Of a stretch of 64,000 bases of DNA, positions 44,157-52,568 are shown piece by piece. Under the pieces are notes generated by a model that saw nothing but the letters and a program-made list of their open reading frames with translations, was not told the DNA's origin and searched no databases. The DNA is from Cypionkella aquatica. GTDB taxonomy: Bacteria > Pseudomonadota > Alphaproteobacteria > Rhodobacterales > Rhodobacteraceae. The translations under genes and the position numbers were made by a program. Numbering within the stretch: position 1 is the first letter of the stretch; the number at the start of each line of letters is the position of its first letter. Location of the stretch: positions 310,920-374,919 of the forward strand of contig NZ_BSPP01000007.1 of the NCBI RefSeq assembly GCF_030161095.1. The letters are read 5' to 3'.

Positions 44157-45176
44157 TCAGGTGACAAGCGCACGTTGCTGGGGCAGGCCCATCGAGATCA
44201 TCAGCGGAGCCTCGGTCTGGCGAGATTGGAAATCCTGTTTGCTGGCCATGCCCTGCCAATGCGACAGGATCAGGCTTTGCGCCACGGCCCCGCCGAGTGT
44301 CGTGCCGGGGCCTGCGATGATGAACAGATCGGGGGCAAATTCGCGGGCGGCGGTGCGGATGGCGGCGGTGAAATCGTAGGGCTCGGTCACCTGATGGCCA
44401 AGGGTGTAGTCGTAAAGGGCGGCAGTGCGCGCCGATCCCGGCCACCAGATCTGGCCGCGCCCGTCGATCAGCGGTTTTTGCGGCTGGCTGAACAGGCTTT
44501 CGGGCAAAGCGGCGCGGCCTTGTGCGGCGACCGGGGCTTGCAGCGCGGTGTGGAAGGCGGCGTGATTGGCCAGACGCATCGGGAAGCGACCCTGCTCGGA
44601 CGGAACGGCGGATTCGAAGGCTTTCAGGCCAGCCTCATTGCCTGCCAGCACCAACATGCCGCCGAGGTCGATGGACGGGGCTAAGATGTGGTCGGGTCGG
44701 GTATTGATTTCGGTGGCGATGGCCAGCAATTCGGCCTTGCGCATGGGGTTGGGGTGCCAGTTTTCGTCCACAAACGGATGGATGACCTGGCCGCCGATCA
44801 GGCTTTGCTGCATCAGCGTGCCCATGGTGTTGACGACCTCAAATCCGTTCTCGGGTGTCAGCGCGCCTGCGCAGGCGAGCGCTGAGTACCAGCCCATCGA
44901 ATTTCCGGTTACTGCCACGATGTCAACGCCTTGCAAGGTGAGGCTATCCCCCAAGGTGCAGGCGTAGATCAGCGCCGAAGCGTTGTCGCCGCGGGTGTGT
45001 TTTGCGACCGAATAGGTGGCGGCGCTATCTAGAGCAGTCAGGGTTTCTTGGCTGAGCGCCGTGCGGCGGGCGTCGAAATGCGCCAGCAGATCGGGCCTTG
45101 GGAAACGGGCAAGGCTGCCCAGTTCAGTCTTGGTATAGGTGCCACGGCCGGGGCAAATCAGGACGGCTTTTTTCAT
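44157..45176 (-). CDS. Stand-alone FabD-like acyltransferase (malonyl-CoA:ACP transacylase fold)
   Basis: 339 residues. The acyltransferase nucleophile motif is GNSMG with Ser93, and the catalytic His is in AAFHTAL, about residue 209, so the enzyme looks active. It is not in a fatty-acid cluster: it is coupled by ATGA (45173-45176) to the E1 alpha/beta gene upstream. ATG 45176 is chosen for that overlap; a GTG at 45182 is the alternative. In other genomes such proteins are annotated as ACP S-malonyltransferase; here the partner suggests transfer of an acyl group made by the E1 enzyme, which is only inference. Confidence 0.75.
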   Translation of the reverse strand: MKKAVLICPGRGTYTKTELGSLARFPRPDLLAHFDARRTALSQETLTALDSAATYSVAKHTRGDNASALIYACTLGDSLTLQGVDIVAVTGNSMGWYSALACAGALTPENGFEVVNTMGTLMQQSLIGGQVIHPFVDENWHPNPMRKAELLAIATEINTRPDHILAPSIDLGGMLVLAGNEAGLKAFESAVPSEQGRFPMRLANHAAFHTALQAPVAAQGRAALPESLFSQPQKPLIDGRGQIWWPGSARTAALYDYTLGHQVTEPYDFTAAIRTAAREFAPDLFIIAGPGTTLGGAVAQSLILSHWQGMASKQDFQSRQTEAPLMISMGLPQQRALVT

Positions 45177-47353
45177 TGGCACAGCTCCAATGCGGCGGCG
45201 GTGATGCTGGCGGCCGATGGCATGGTGGCGGCATAGGCGGGGCCGGTGGCGATGAAGCTGTCCTCGGCGGTCAGGCGGGCCAGTTTTGCCGGGGAGGTTT
45301 CGTGGAAATGCGCCATCAGGGCCTCTGCGACGCCGCCGGAGTGGCGGGTTTCGTCGACGATCAGGATGTGTTTGCAGCCCTGAACGGCGGCAGTCAGCGC
45401 GTCTTTTGGCAAGGGCGACAGCCAGCGGGTATCAATGATGCGGGCTTTGATGCCTGCGGCGGTAATCTGGGCAAGAGCTTGATGCGACAGGTAATTGCCA
45501 TTGCCGAAAGTGACGATGGCAAGGTCGGTGCCGTCGCCGTGGATGCCAACCTCGCCAAAGGGGATGACCTCATCGGGCGCAGGGTAGCGCTGCATCCAGA
45601 GGCCGTCTTTGTCGGCGTGCAGATCGCGCATCGGGTAGAGGGCGATGGGTTCAAGGAACACCACAAGCCGCTGTTCTTCGCGCGCCAGACGCGCACATTC
45701 GCGCAGCATTTTGGCGGCATCAGCGCCATTTGACGGGCAGGCGAGGATCAGACCGGGAATGTCGCGCAGCACGGCTACGGAATTGTCATTGTGGAAATGG
45801 CCGCCGAAGCCTTTTTGGTAGCCCAGCCCCGCGATGCGCAGCACCATCGGGTTGGAGTATTGACCGTTGGAGAAGAACGGCAAAGTGGCAGCCTCACCTC
45901 GAAGCTGGTCTTCGGCGTTGTGCAGATAGGCGAGGAACTGGATTTCGGGGAACGGGATGAAGCCGTTTTGCGCCATGCCGATGGCGAGGCCAAGGATCGA
46001 CTGTTCATCGAGCAGGGTGTCGATCATCCGGGCTTGGCCAAAGCGCTGGGTCAGCTTTTGGGTGACGCCGTAGACGCCGCCTTTGCGCCCAACGTCTTCG
46101 CCCATCATCACGATTTCCGGGTGGGTCAGCATCAGATCGGTCAAGGCCCAGTTGATCAGGCGCGACATGATTTGCGGCTCTGCCATCTGCTTCAGATCGC
46201 TGCCGAACGCGGTTGCGCGGGCGTCGGGGGTAGGGCCGTTGCTGGGTTTGCAGGGACGATGCGGCGGGATGATGGCGGCCATGACATCGGCGGCGGTTTT
46301 CAGATGCGGGCGCGTGGTGGCCTCGGCTGCGATGCGGGTGATGCGGTCGTTCGTGTCGGTGTAGATTTGCAGGGCTTCGGCGGCGGGCAGGGCGCCGCTG
46401 GCGTCGAGTTGGCGGACCATGTGGAGGAGGGGATCATGGGCCTCTTCGGCCTCGACTTCTTCCTTTGGCAGGTAGGTGGTGGGCATGTCTGCGCCCGCGT
46501 GGCCGTAAAGGCGGATGGTTTTCAGATGCAGGAAGGCGGGCTTGCGGCGAGTGCGGACGTAATCGGCGGCCTCTTGCGCGACCTTGTAGGTGTCGTAGAT
46601 ATCAAGGCCGTTGGCGTGAAAATACTTCAGGCCGGGGCGGTGGCGGAAGGAATTGGCGATCCAGCCGGTGGGGGTTTTGGTGGAAATGCCGATGCCGTTG
46701 TCTTCGCAGACGAACAGCAGGGGGAGGGGGAGGGATTGATAGGAGGTCCAGCCAGCGGCGTTGAAGGCACCTTGGGCGGTGGAATGATTGGCAGAGGCGT
46801 CGCCGAAAGAGCAATAGACGATGGCATCCTCGGGCAGTTGCGCGTGTTCGGGGCGGTTTTTCTTGGCAGCGCCAATGGCATAGGCGGCCCCGACGGCTTT
46901 GGGCAGATGCGACGCGATGGTCGAGGTTTGCGGCGGGATGTTCAGGGCTTTGCTGCCCAGCACCTTGTGACGACCGCCCGAGATCGGGTCATCCGACGAG
47001 GCCGCGAAGCTGAGCAGCATATCATAGGCGATGGTTTGCCCCGGCACCTGGCCCGCGCGGGCGATCTGAAAAGCGGCGTCGCGGTAGTGCAGAAAGGCCA
47101 TGTCGGTGGGGCGCAGGGCAAGCGCCACCGCTGCGAGGCCTTCGTGGCCCGACGATCCGATGGTGTAAAAGCCGGTGCCCTGCCGCTGCATCTCGCGCGA
47201 GGTGCGGTCAAGGGCGCGGCTGGTGCAGGCAGCACGGTAGGCGGCAACAGCGTCTTCGGGGGACAGCGGGCCTGTTGCTGGATTGCCCGGTGGAAAGTCA
47301 CGCGCAGCGACCCGGCGCAGGAAATTCTCGTGCACGATGACAGAGCGGCCCAT
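45173..47353 (-). CDS. 2-oxoacid dehydrogenase E1, alpha and beta subunits fused
   Basis: 726-residue ThDP enzyme. The first ~370 residues are E1 alpha (GSSGHEGLAAVALAL, HYRDAAFQIARAG, the ThDP segment GDASANHSTAQGAFNAAG then VCEDNGIGIST). The last ~320 are E1 beta (MMGEDVGRKGGVYGVTQKL, DTLLDEQSILGLAIGMAQNG, HFHNDNS, VDETRHSGG). Fused E1 proteins of this kind occur for branched-chain-type dehydrogenases. No E2 or E3 gene lies in the window, so it may draw on others or act with the coupled FabD-like protein. Start ATG 47353 has GGGGAGAA 5 bases upstream. It is divergent from tpa, across an intergenic region that contains a paired TauR box. Confidence 0.85.
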   Translation of the reverse strand: MGRSVIVHENFLRRVAARDFPPGNPATGPLSPEDAVAAYRAACTSRALDRTSREMQRQGTGFYTIGSSGHEGLAAVALALRPTDMAFLHYRDAAFQIARAGQVPGQTIAYDMLLSFAASSDDPISGGRHKVLGSKALNIPPQTSTIASHLPKAVGAAYAIGAAKKNRPEHAQLPEDAIVYCSFGDASANHSTAQGAFNAAGWTSYQSLPLPLLFVCEDNGIGISTKTPTGWIANSFRHRPGLKYFHANGLDIYDTYKVAQEAADYVRTRRKPAFLHLKTIRLYGHAGADMPTTYLPKEEVEAEEAHDPLLHMVRQLDASGALPAAEALQIYTDTNDRITRIAAEATTRPHLKTAADVMAAIIPPHRPCKPSNGPTPDARATAFGSDLKQMAEPQIMSRLINWALTDLMLTHPEIVMMGEDVGRKGGVYGVTQKLTQRFGQARMIDTLLDEQSILGLAIGMAQNGFIPFPEIQFLAYLHNAEDQLRGEAATLPFFSNGQYSNPMVLRIAGLGYQKGFGGHFHNDNSVAVLRDIPGLILACPSNGADAAKMLRECARLAREEQRLVVFLEPIALYPMRDLHADKDGLWMQRYPAPDEVIPFGEVGIHGDGTDLAIVTFGNGNYLSHQALAQITAAGIKARIIDTRWLSPLPKDALTAAVQGCKHILIVDETRHSGGVAEALMAHFHETSPAKLARLTAEDSFIATGPAYAATMPSAASITAAALELCQ

Positions 47354-47449
47354 GATATTCTCCCCGATTTGCGCAAGTTTTAGCCGATTGCGCGCTGCCA
47401 TGATATTGAGAAGACCGCACAGGACTATGCGGAAATGGCATAGTGGCGG

Positions 47450-47482
47450 CTGGCCTTATCGGCCCTGCACGTCTGGACATAA
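47450..47482 (+). promoter_or_regulatory. Candidate TauR site (paired boxes) upstream of tpa
   Basis: CTGGCCTTAT (47450-47459) and CTGGACATAA (47473-47482) are direct repeats whose starts are exactly 23 bp apart. The same arrangement occurs upstream of xsc and, reversed, at tauR. The pair ends about 75 bp before the tpa ATG and could also affect the divergent E1 gene. A perfect 8-bp inverted repeat GGCGCTAT/ATAGCGCC (47491-47514) follows. Confidence 0.75.
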
Positions 47483-47557
47483 GAAGATGCGGCGCTATCC
47501 CGGATTATAGCGCCAATTCAGACCGCACAGGGCGGTTGGCAAAACATGAGGTCGGCC

Positions 47558-48940
47558 ATGCAAGGCTATACAAACGCCAATGATATTTCCGCAGTAGTGG
47601 CGGCTGACAAGGCGCATGTCTGGCACCATCTGAGCCAGCACAAGGGCTATGAGACGCCGGATGTTGACCCCCGCATCATCGTCGAGGGCCGCGGCCTGCG
47701 GGTCTGGGATGCGCGCGGCAAGGAATATATCGACGCGGTGTCGGGCGCGGTCTGGACCGTCAACGTCGGCTACGGCCGTGAAAGCATCGCCAATGCGGTG
47801 CGCGATACATTGTTGAAAATGAACTATTTTGCGGGTGTCGGCGGCTCGATCCCCGGCGCTTTGTTTGCTGAACGGCTGATCTCGAAAATGCCGGGGCTTT
47901 CCCGCGTTTACTATTCCAACTCGGGCTCGGAAGCCAACGAGAAAGTCTACAAGATGGTGCGCCAGATCGCGCACAAGCATCACGGCGGCAAAAAGTGGAA
48001 GATCCTGTACCGCGAGCGGGATTATCACGGCACCACCATCGGCACGCTTGCGACCAGCGGCCAGTTGGAGCGGGCGGCGCAGTATGGGCCCTACCCGGAC
48101 GGCTTTGTGATGGTGCCGCATTGCTTGGAATACCGCAAACAGTGGGATGTCGAGAACTACGGTGAGCGTGCGGCCGATGCGATCGAAGAAGTCATCCTGC
48201 GCGAAGGTGCCGATACCATCGGCGCGCTGGTGCTGGAGCCTGTGACCGCAGGCGGTGGCGTGATCACCCCGCCGCAAGGCTATTGGGAGCGGGTTCAGGA
48301 AATCTGCAAGAAATACAACATCCTGCTGCATATCGACGAAGTGGTCTGCGGTGTGGGCCGCACTGGCACTTGGTTTGGCTACCAGCATTACGGCATCAAG
48401 CCAGATTTCGTGACGATGGCGAAGGGCGTGGCCTCGGGCTATGCGGCGATTTCCTGCACCGTCACCACCGAAGCAGTGTTTGATATGTTCAAGGATGCGG
48501 GCGATCACCTGTCGTATTTCCGCGATATCTCGACCTTTGGCGGCTGCACCGCTGGCCCCGCGGCTGCGCTGGAAAACATGCGGATCATCGAGGATGAAGG
48601 CTTGCTCGACAACACCCTGAAGATGGGTGCGCGGGTGATGGATAATCTGCATGCGCTGATGGAAAAGCACAAAGTCATCGGCGATGTGCGCGGCAAGGGC
48701 CTGTTCTGCGGCGCAGAACTGGTGGCGGACCGTGTGACCAAAGAACCGATGGATGAAAAGAAAGTCGCCGCCGTGGTCGCCGCCTGCAATGCGCAGGGCG
48801 TGATCATCGGCATGACCAACCGCTCGATCCCCGGTCTGAACAACACATTGTGCTTGTCGCCTGCGCTGATCGCCACGCCGGATGATATCGACCAGATCAC
48901 CGGTGCTATTGATAACGCGCTGACCACGGTTTTTGGCTAA
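47558..48940 (+). CDS. tpa: Taurine-pyruvate aminotransferase
   Basis: Class III PLP aminotransferase that converts taurine and pyruvate to sulfoacetaldehyde and L-alanine. 460 residues. The N-terminus resembles Tpa (AADKAHVWHHLSQHKGYE), with NSGSEANEKVYK, DYHGTTIGTLATSG and the PLP Asp in HIDEVVCGVGRTG; the Schiff-base Lys is in VTMAKGVASGY. I use ATG 47558, with GAGG 5-6 bases upstream; ATG 47546 would add MRSA. The presence of xsc, tauR, tauE, ackA and soeABC just downstream makes the specific assignment strong. An intrinsic terminator follows. Confidence 0.9.
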   Translation: MQGYTNANDISAVVAADKAHVWHHLSQHKGYETPDVDPRIIVEGRGLRVWDARGKEYIDAVSGAVWTVNVGYGRESIANAVRDTLLKMNYFAGVGGSIPGALFAERLISKMPGLSRVYYSNSGSEANEKVYKMVRQIAHKHHGGKKWKILYRERDYHGTTIGTLATSGQLERAAQYGPYPDGFVMVPHCLEYRKQWDVENYGERAADAIEEVILREGADTIGALVLEPVTAGGGVITPPQGYWERVQEICKKYNILLHIDEVVCGVGRTGTWFGYQHYGIKPDFVTMAKGVASGYAAISCTVTTEAVFDMFKDAGDHLSYFRDISTFGGCTAGPAAALENMRIIEDEGLLDNTLKMGARVMDNLHALMEKHKVIGDVRGKGLFCGAELVADRVTKEPMDEKKVAAVVAACNAQGVIIGMTNRSIPGLNNTLCLSPALIATPDDIDQITGAIDNALTTVFG

Positions 48941-48970
48941 ACTTTAGCTAAAATTTGCGCTTTCTCTTTA

Positions 48971-49000
48971 ACCCCGTGCCACGACTGGCGCGGGGTTTTT
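48971..49000 (+). terminator. Intrinsic terminator of tpa
   Basis: ACCCCGTGCC (48971-48980) pairs with GGCGCGGGGT (48987-48996, one wobble), followed by TTTT (48997-49000). It starts 30 bases after the tpa stop, so tpa is a separate transcript from tauR. Confidence 0.9.
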
Positions 49001-49041
49001 GCGATCTGCGCGCGCGTTGCCAGCAAAGCATGCGTTTTTAG

Positions 49042-49096
49042 GAAAGAGCAAATCCCTTGCAGTTGCTCTTTTTGAAATACTCCCGCCGGAGGCTTC
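49042..49096. repeat. Palindromic intergenic repeat, family A, decayed copy 3
   Basis: The right arm (49063-49096) matches the right arm of copy 2 at 33 of 34 bases. The left arm is reduced to about GAAAGAGCAA (49042-49051), leaving a small hairpin with TTGCTCTTT. Lies between the tpa terminator and tauR. Confidence 0.75.
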
Positions 49097-49141
49097 CACA
49101 CTGGCCCGGATCGCTTGACTTTGTAGTGGGGGCGCGGGCCT

Positions 49142-49174
49142 ATAAGTCCAACCGATCCGCCGTCATGAGGCCAG
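49142..49174 (-). promoter_or_regulatory. Candidate TauR site, reverse orientation, over the tauR ribosome-binding region
   Basis: Read on the minus strand, CTGGCCTCAT (49174-49165) and TTGGACTTAT (49151-49142) have the same 23-bp register as the tpa and xsc pairs. Each differs by one base from a box in those pairs. The first box covers the Shine-Dalgarno GAGG and ends 1 base before the tauR ATG at 49176, which suits autorepression. Confidence 0.65.
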
Positions 49175-49175
49175 A

Positions 49176-50636
49176 ATGTCGATCCCTGCCGAAGCTTTCG
49201 TGCTGCCTCCCGCCGGGCGCGGCACTTTGCAGCAACGTATCCGGCAAATGGTGACGGAAGGCGTGCTATCGGGGCGGTTTCGGGCGGGGCAGAAGATGCC
49301 GTCGTCGCGGGGGTTGGCCGAGCATCTGGGCATCAGCCGCATCACAGTGACCCTGTCTTATGCCGAATTGGTCAGTGCCGATTATCTGATGGCGCGGGGA
49401 CGGTCGGGGTATTTCATCTCTGAGAACGCGCCGCGCGCGCCGGAATTGCAAGCGCGCGCGCCACGGGCGGAAGGGGTCGATTTTGCGGCACTCACGGGCG
49501 GGCGATTTTCGCGACTGGCAACCGTAAAGCGGCCGCTAGACTGGGAGAATTATCAGTTTCCGTTCATATATGGTCAGGCCGATGCCAGCCTGTTTGATCA
49601 TCAGAACTGGCGTTTGTGCGCGCTGCGCGCATTGGGGCGCAAAGATTTCGCGGCGCTGACCTCTGATATGTATGACCGCGATGATCCGCTGTTGATCGAG
49701 CATTTGCTGCGATCCATCCTGCCCCGGCGCGGCATTGCGGCGCGGGAAGACGAGGTGTTGTTGACGATGGGCGCGCAGAACGCGTTATGGATCACCACGG
49801 CCGTGTTGCTTGGGGCCGGCCGGCGGGCGGCTGTGGAAAATCCGGGCTATTCCGGTTTGCGCGGTGTGTTGGCGCCTTCGGGAAGCGAGGTGATCTCGGT
49901 GGATGTCGATGCTGATGGATTGCCGCCGGATCGGTTGCCGAAGGGCGTGGATGTGGTGTTCACCACCGCGTCGCATCAATGCCCCACCAATGCGACGATG
50001 CCGCTGGAGCGGCGGTTGGCTTTGTTGGAGGCGGCCTCGCGTGAGAATTTTGTGATCGTCGAGGATGATTATGAGTTCGAGATGTCGTTCCTGAAGCCGG
50101 TCTCGCCTGCGCTGAAGTCTTTGGATAGCGAGGGGCGGGTGATCTATGCCGGGTCGTTCTCTAAATCGGTGTTTCCGGGGATGCGGTTGGGCTATCTGGT
50201 GGGACCTGCGAGTTTTATCCGCGAGGCGCGGGCGCTGCGCTTGATGATGCTGCGGCATCCGCCGGGGCATATTCAGCGCACGGTGGCGTATTTCCTAAGC
50301 CTTGGCCATTACGATGCGCTGATCAACCGGATGCGCAATGCGTATCGGCGCAGACGTCAGGTGATGGAAGAAGCGATCCGCGACAACGGGTTAGCGGTGG
50401 CCGGGCAGGGCGGCTTTGGCGGATCGAGTTTCTGGATGCGCGCGCCTGCCGGGGTCGATACCGAAGTGCTGGCTGAGGGGTTGCGGGCGGAAGGCGTTTT
50501 GATCGAACCGGGGCGGGCGTTTTTCGCGCCCGAGCAGGCGCCGAAGAATTTCTATCGGCTTGGGTATTCGTCGATCTCGCCCGCGAAGATACCGGAAGGG
50601 ATCGCGCGGATCGGGCGGGCTATTCGGGGGGCCTGA
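49176..50636 (+). CDS. tauR: MocR-type (GntR/aminotransferase fusion) regulator of taurine catabolism
   Basis: 486-residue chimeric regulator. An N-terminal GntR winged helix (SRGLAEHLGISRITVTLSYAEL) is joined by a linker to a fold-type I aminotransferase domain with the PLP-binding Lys in SFSKSVFPGMRLGY and DDYEFE for the pyridine ring Asp. TauR proteins sense PLP and taurine and activate tpa and xsc. Start ATG 49176 with GAGG 5 bases before. Its location between tpa and xsc and the paired boxes at all three promoters support the name. Confidence 0.9.
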   Translation: MSIPAEAFVLPPAGRGTLQQRIRQMVTEGVLSGRFRAGQKMPSSRGLAEHLGISRITVTLSYAELVSADYLMARGRSGYFISENAPRAPELQARAPRAEGVDFAALTGGRFSRLATVKRPLDWENYQFPFIYGQADASLFDHQNWRLCALRALGRKDFAALTSDMYDRDDPLLIEHLLRSILPRRGIAAREDEVLLTMGAQNALWITTAVLLGAGRRAAVENPGYSGLRGVLAPSGSEVISVDVDADGLPPDRLPKGVDVVFTTASHQCPTNATMPLERRLALLEAASRENFVIVEDDYEFEMSFLKPVSPALKSLDSEGRVIYAGSFSKSVFPGMRLGYLVGPASFIREARALRLMMLRHPPGHIQRTVAYFLSLGHYDALINRMRNAYRRRRQVMEEAIRDNGLAVAGQGGFGGSSFWMRAPAGVDTEVLAEGLRAEGVLIEPGRAFFAPEQAPKNFYRLGYSSISPAKIPEGIARIGRAIRGA

Positions 50637-50653
50637 GATTGCGGGGCGAGCCG

Positions 50654-50697
50654 CCGGGGCCAGCCCCGGACCCCGGAATATTTGTGAACAGATGAAA
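50654..50697. repeat. GC-hairpin repeat, family B, copy 2
   Basis: CCGGGG (50654-50659) pairs with CCCCGG (50664-50669); an ACCCCGG stretch and a 20-base tail (50678-50697) identical to 40905-40924 follow. Between the tauR stop and the TauR site of xsc; it may end the tauR transcript. Confidence 0.75.
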
Positions 50698-50704
50698 TGC
50701 GGCT

Positions 50705-50737
50705 CTGGACTTATGAGGGTTTTGTCTCTGGCCCTAA
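50705..50737 (+). promoter_or_regulatory. Candidate TauR site (paired boxes) upstream of xsc
   Basis: CTGGACTTAT (50705-50714) and CTGGCCCTAA (50728-50737) are direct repeats whose starts are 23 bp apart, the same as at tpa. The pair ends 58 bp before the xsc ATG. This implies a separate TauR-controlled promoter for xsc-tauE-ackA and possibly soeABC. Confidence 0.8.
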
Positions 50738-50795
50738 GGCGGGAGTCTTGCGGCGGGTAGAACGGGTTTAGCCACTGGATTTCAGGAGATGTGCC

Positions 50796-52568
50796 ATGCG
50801 GATGACCACGGAAGAAGCCTTTGTCAAAGTGCTGCAAATGCATGGCATCGAACATGCGTTTGGCATCATCGGCTCGGCGTTCATGCCGATTTCGGATCTG
50901 TTTCCGCGTGCGGGGATTACGTTTTGGGACTGCGCGCATGAAGGCTCGGGCGGGATGATGGCGGATGGCTATAGCCGCGCCACTGGCAAGATGAGCATGA
51001 TGATCGCGCAGAACGGGCCGGGGATTACCAACTTTGTGACGGCGGTGAAGACGGCGTATTGGAACCACACGCCGCTGTTGTTGGTGACGCCACAGGCTGC
51101 GAACAAGACGATTGGGATGGGGGGATTCCAAGAGGTCGAGCAGATGGCTTTGTTTGCCGATATGGTCGCCTATCAGGAAGAGGTGCGCGACCCAAGCCGC
51201 GTGGCGGAAGTGCTGAACCGGGTGATCATCAATGCCAAGCGGGCCTCGGCCCCGGCGCAGATCAACATGCCGCGGGATTATTGGACTCAGGTGATCGACA
51301 TTGATTTGCCTGCGATTGTGGAATTTGAGCGGCCGTCGGGTGGGGAAGCGGCGATCACTGCGGCGGCAGAATTGCTGTCGTCGGCGAAGTTTCCGGTGAT
51401 CTTGAATGGGGCGGGCGTGGTGTTGGGCGGGGCAATTCCGGCCAGTATGGCGCTGGCCGAGCGCTTGGATGCGCCGGTTTGTGTCGGTTATCAGCACAAC
51501 GATGCGTTTCCGGGCAGCCATCCGCTGTTTGCCGGGCCGTTGGGCTATAACGGCAGCAAGGCGGCAATGGAGTTGATTTCTGCGGCGGATGTGGTACTCT
51601 GTCTGGGTACCCGATTGAATCCGTTCTCAACGCTTCCCGGATACGCGCTGGACTATTGGCCTAAACAGGCCAAGATCATCCAAGTCGATATTAACCCTGA
51701 TCGGATCGGGTTGACGAAGAAGGTGACTGTTGGCATTGTCGGCGACGCTAAAAAGGTCGCCGAGGCGGTTTTGGCGCGGTTGGCCTCTACCGCTGGTGAC
51801 CATGCGCGCAGCGAACGCAAAGCCAGGATTGCGCAGACGAAATCGGGGTGGCTGCAGGCTTTGTCCAGCATGGACCATGAGGATGACGACGCGGGCACCA
51901 GCTGGAATCAGCGGGCGCGGGCGGCGAAACCGGATTGGATGAGCCCGCGGATGGCGTGGCGGGCTATTCAGGCGGCGCTACCGAAAGAGGCGATTATTTC
52001 TTCGGACATCGGCAACAATTGCGCGATTGGCAATGCTTATCCGACGTTTGAGGCGGGGCGGAAATATCTGGCACCCGGTTTGTTCGGGCCTTGTGGCTAT
52101 GGTCTGCCTTCGGTGGTTGGCGCGAAAATCGGCTGCCCGGATGTGCCGGTGGTAGGCTTTTCGGGCGATGGCGCGTTTGGCATTGCGGTGACGGAATTGA
52201 CCGCGATTGGTCGGGGTGAGTGGCCTGCGATCACGCAAGTGGTATTCCGCAACTATCAATGGGGGGCGGAGAAGCGCAACTCGACCCTGTGGTATGACGA
52301 TAACTTTGTCGGCACCGAATTGGACACGCAAGTGTCTTATGCCGGGATTGCAAAGGCTTGCGGGCTGCAGGGTGTTGTGGCGCGCACGATGGACGAACTT
52401 ACGGCGGCGTTGCGCCAAGCCATCATCGACCAAAAGGCGGGCAAGACCACGCTGATTGAGGCGATGATCAATCAGGAACTGGGCGAGCCGTTCCGCCGTG
52501 ATGCGATGAAGAAACCTGTGGCGGTGGCGGGGATTGATGCCGCCGATATGCGCAAGCAGATTGTCTGA
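50796..52568 (+). CDS. xsc: Sulfoacetaldehyde acetyltransferase
   Basis: ThDP enzyme that converts sulfoacetaldehyde and phosphate to acetyl phosphate and sulfite. The 590 residues match Xsc. Features: MTTEEAFVKVLQMHGIEHAFGIIGSAFMPI, where acetolactate synthases differ, the ThDP Glu in AHEGSGGMMADGYSR, and the Mg/ThDP motif GDGAFGIAVTELTAI with the Asn in VVFRNYQWGAEKRN. ATG 50796 has AGGAG 7 bases before. Its stop overlaps tauE by TGATG, beginning an operon of xsc, tauE and ackA. Confidence 0.93.
   Translation: MRMTTEEAFVKVLQMHGIEHAFGIIGSAFMPISDLFPRAGITFWDCAHEGSGGMMADGYSRATGKMSMMIAQNGPGITNFVTAVKTAYWNHTPLLLVTPQAANKTIGMGGFQEVEQMALFADMVAYQEEVRDPSRVAEVLNRVIINAKRASAPAQINMPRDYWTQVIDIDLPAIVEFERPSGGEAAITAAAELLSSAKFPVILNGAGVVLGGAIPASMALAERLDAPVCVGYQHNDAFPGSHPLFAGPLGYNGSKAAMELISAADVVLCLGTRLNPFSTLPGYALDYWPKQAKIIQVDINPDRIGLTKKVTVGIVGDAKKVAEAVLARLASTAGDHARSERKARIAQTKSGWLQALSSMDHEDDDAGTSWNQRARAAKPDWMSPRMAWRAIQAALPKEAIISSDIGNNCAIGNAYPTFEAGRKYLAPGLFGPCGYGLPSVVGAKIGCPDVPVVGFSGDGAFGIAVTELTAIGRGEWPAITQVVFRNYQWGAEKRNSTLWYDDNFVGTELDTQVSYAGIAKACGLQGVVARTMDELTAALRQAIIDQKAGKTTLIEAMINQELGEPFRRDAMKKPVAVAGIDAADMRKQIV

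Noticed and set aside
45791-47383. Antisense open frame of 530 codons opposite the E1 fusion gene
   Set aside because: Glycine-rich sequence without domains; the opposite strand encodes a well-defined ThDP enzyme.
50796-52568. Acetolactate synthase
   Set aside because: Same ThDP superfamily, but N-terminal sequence and the taurine neighbours fit sulfoacetaldehyde acetyltransferase; no small regulatory subunit follows.
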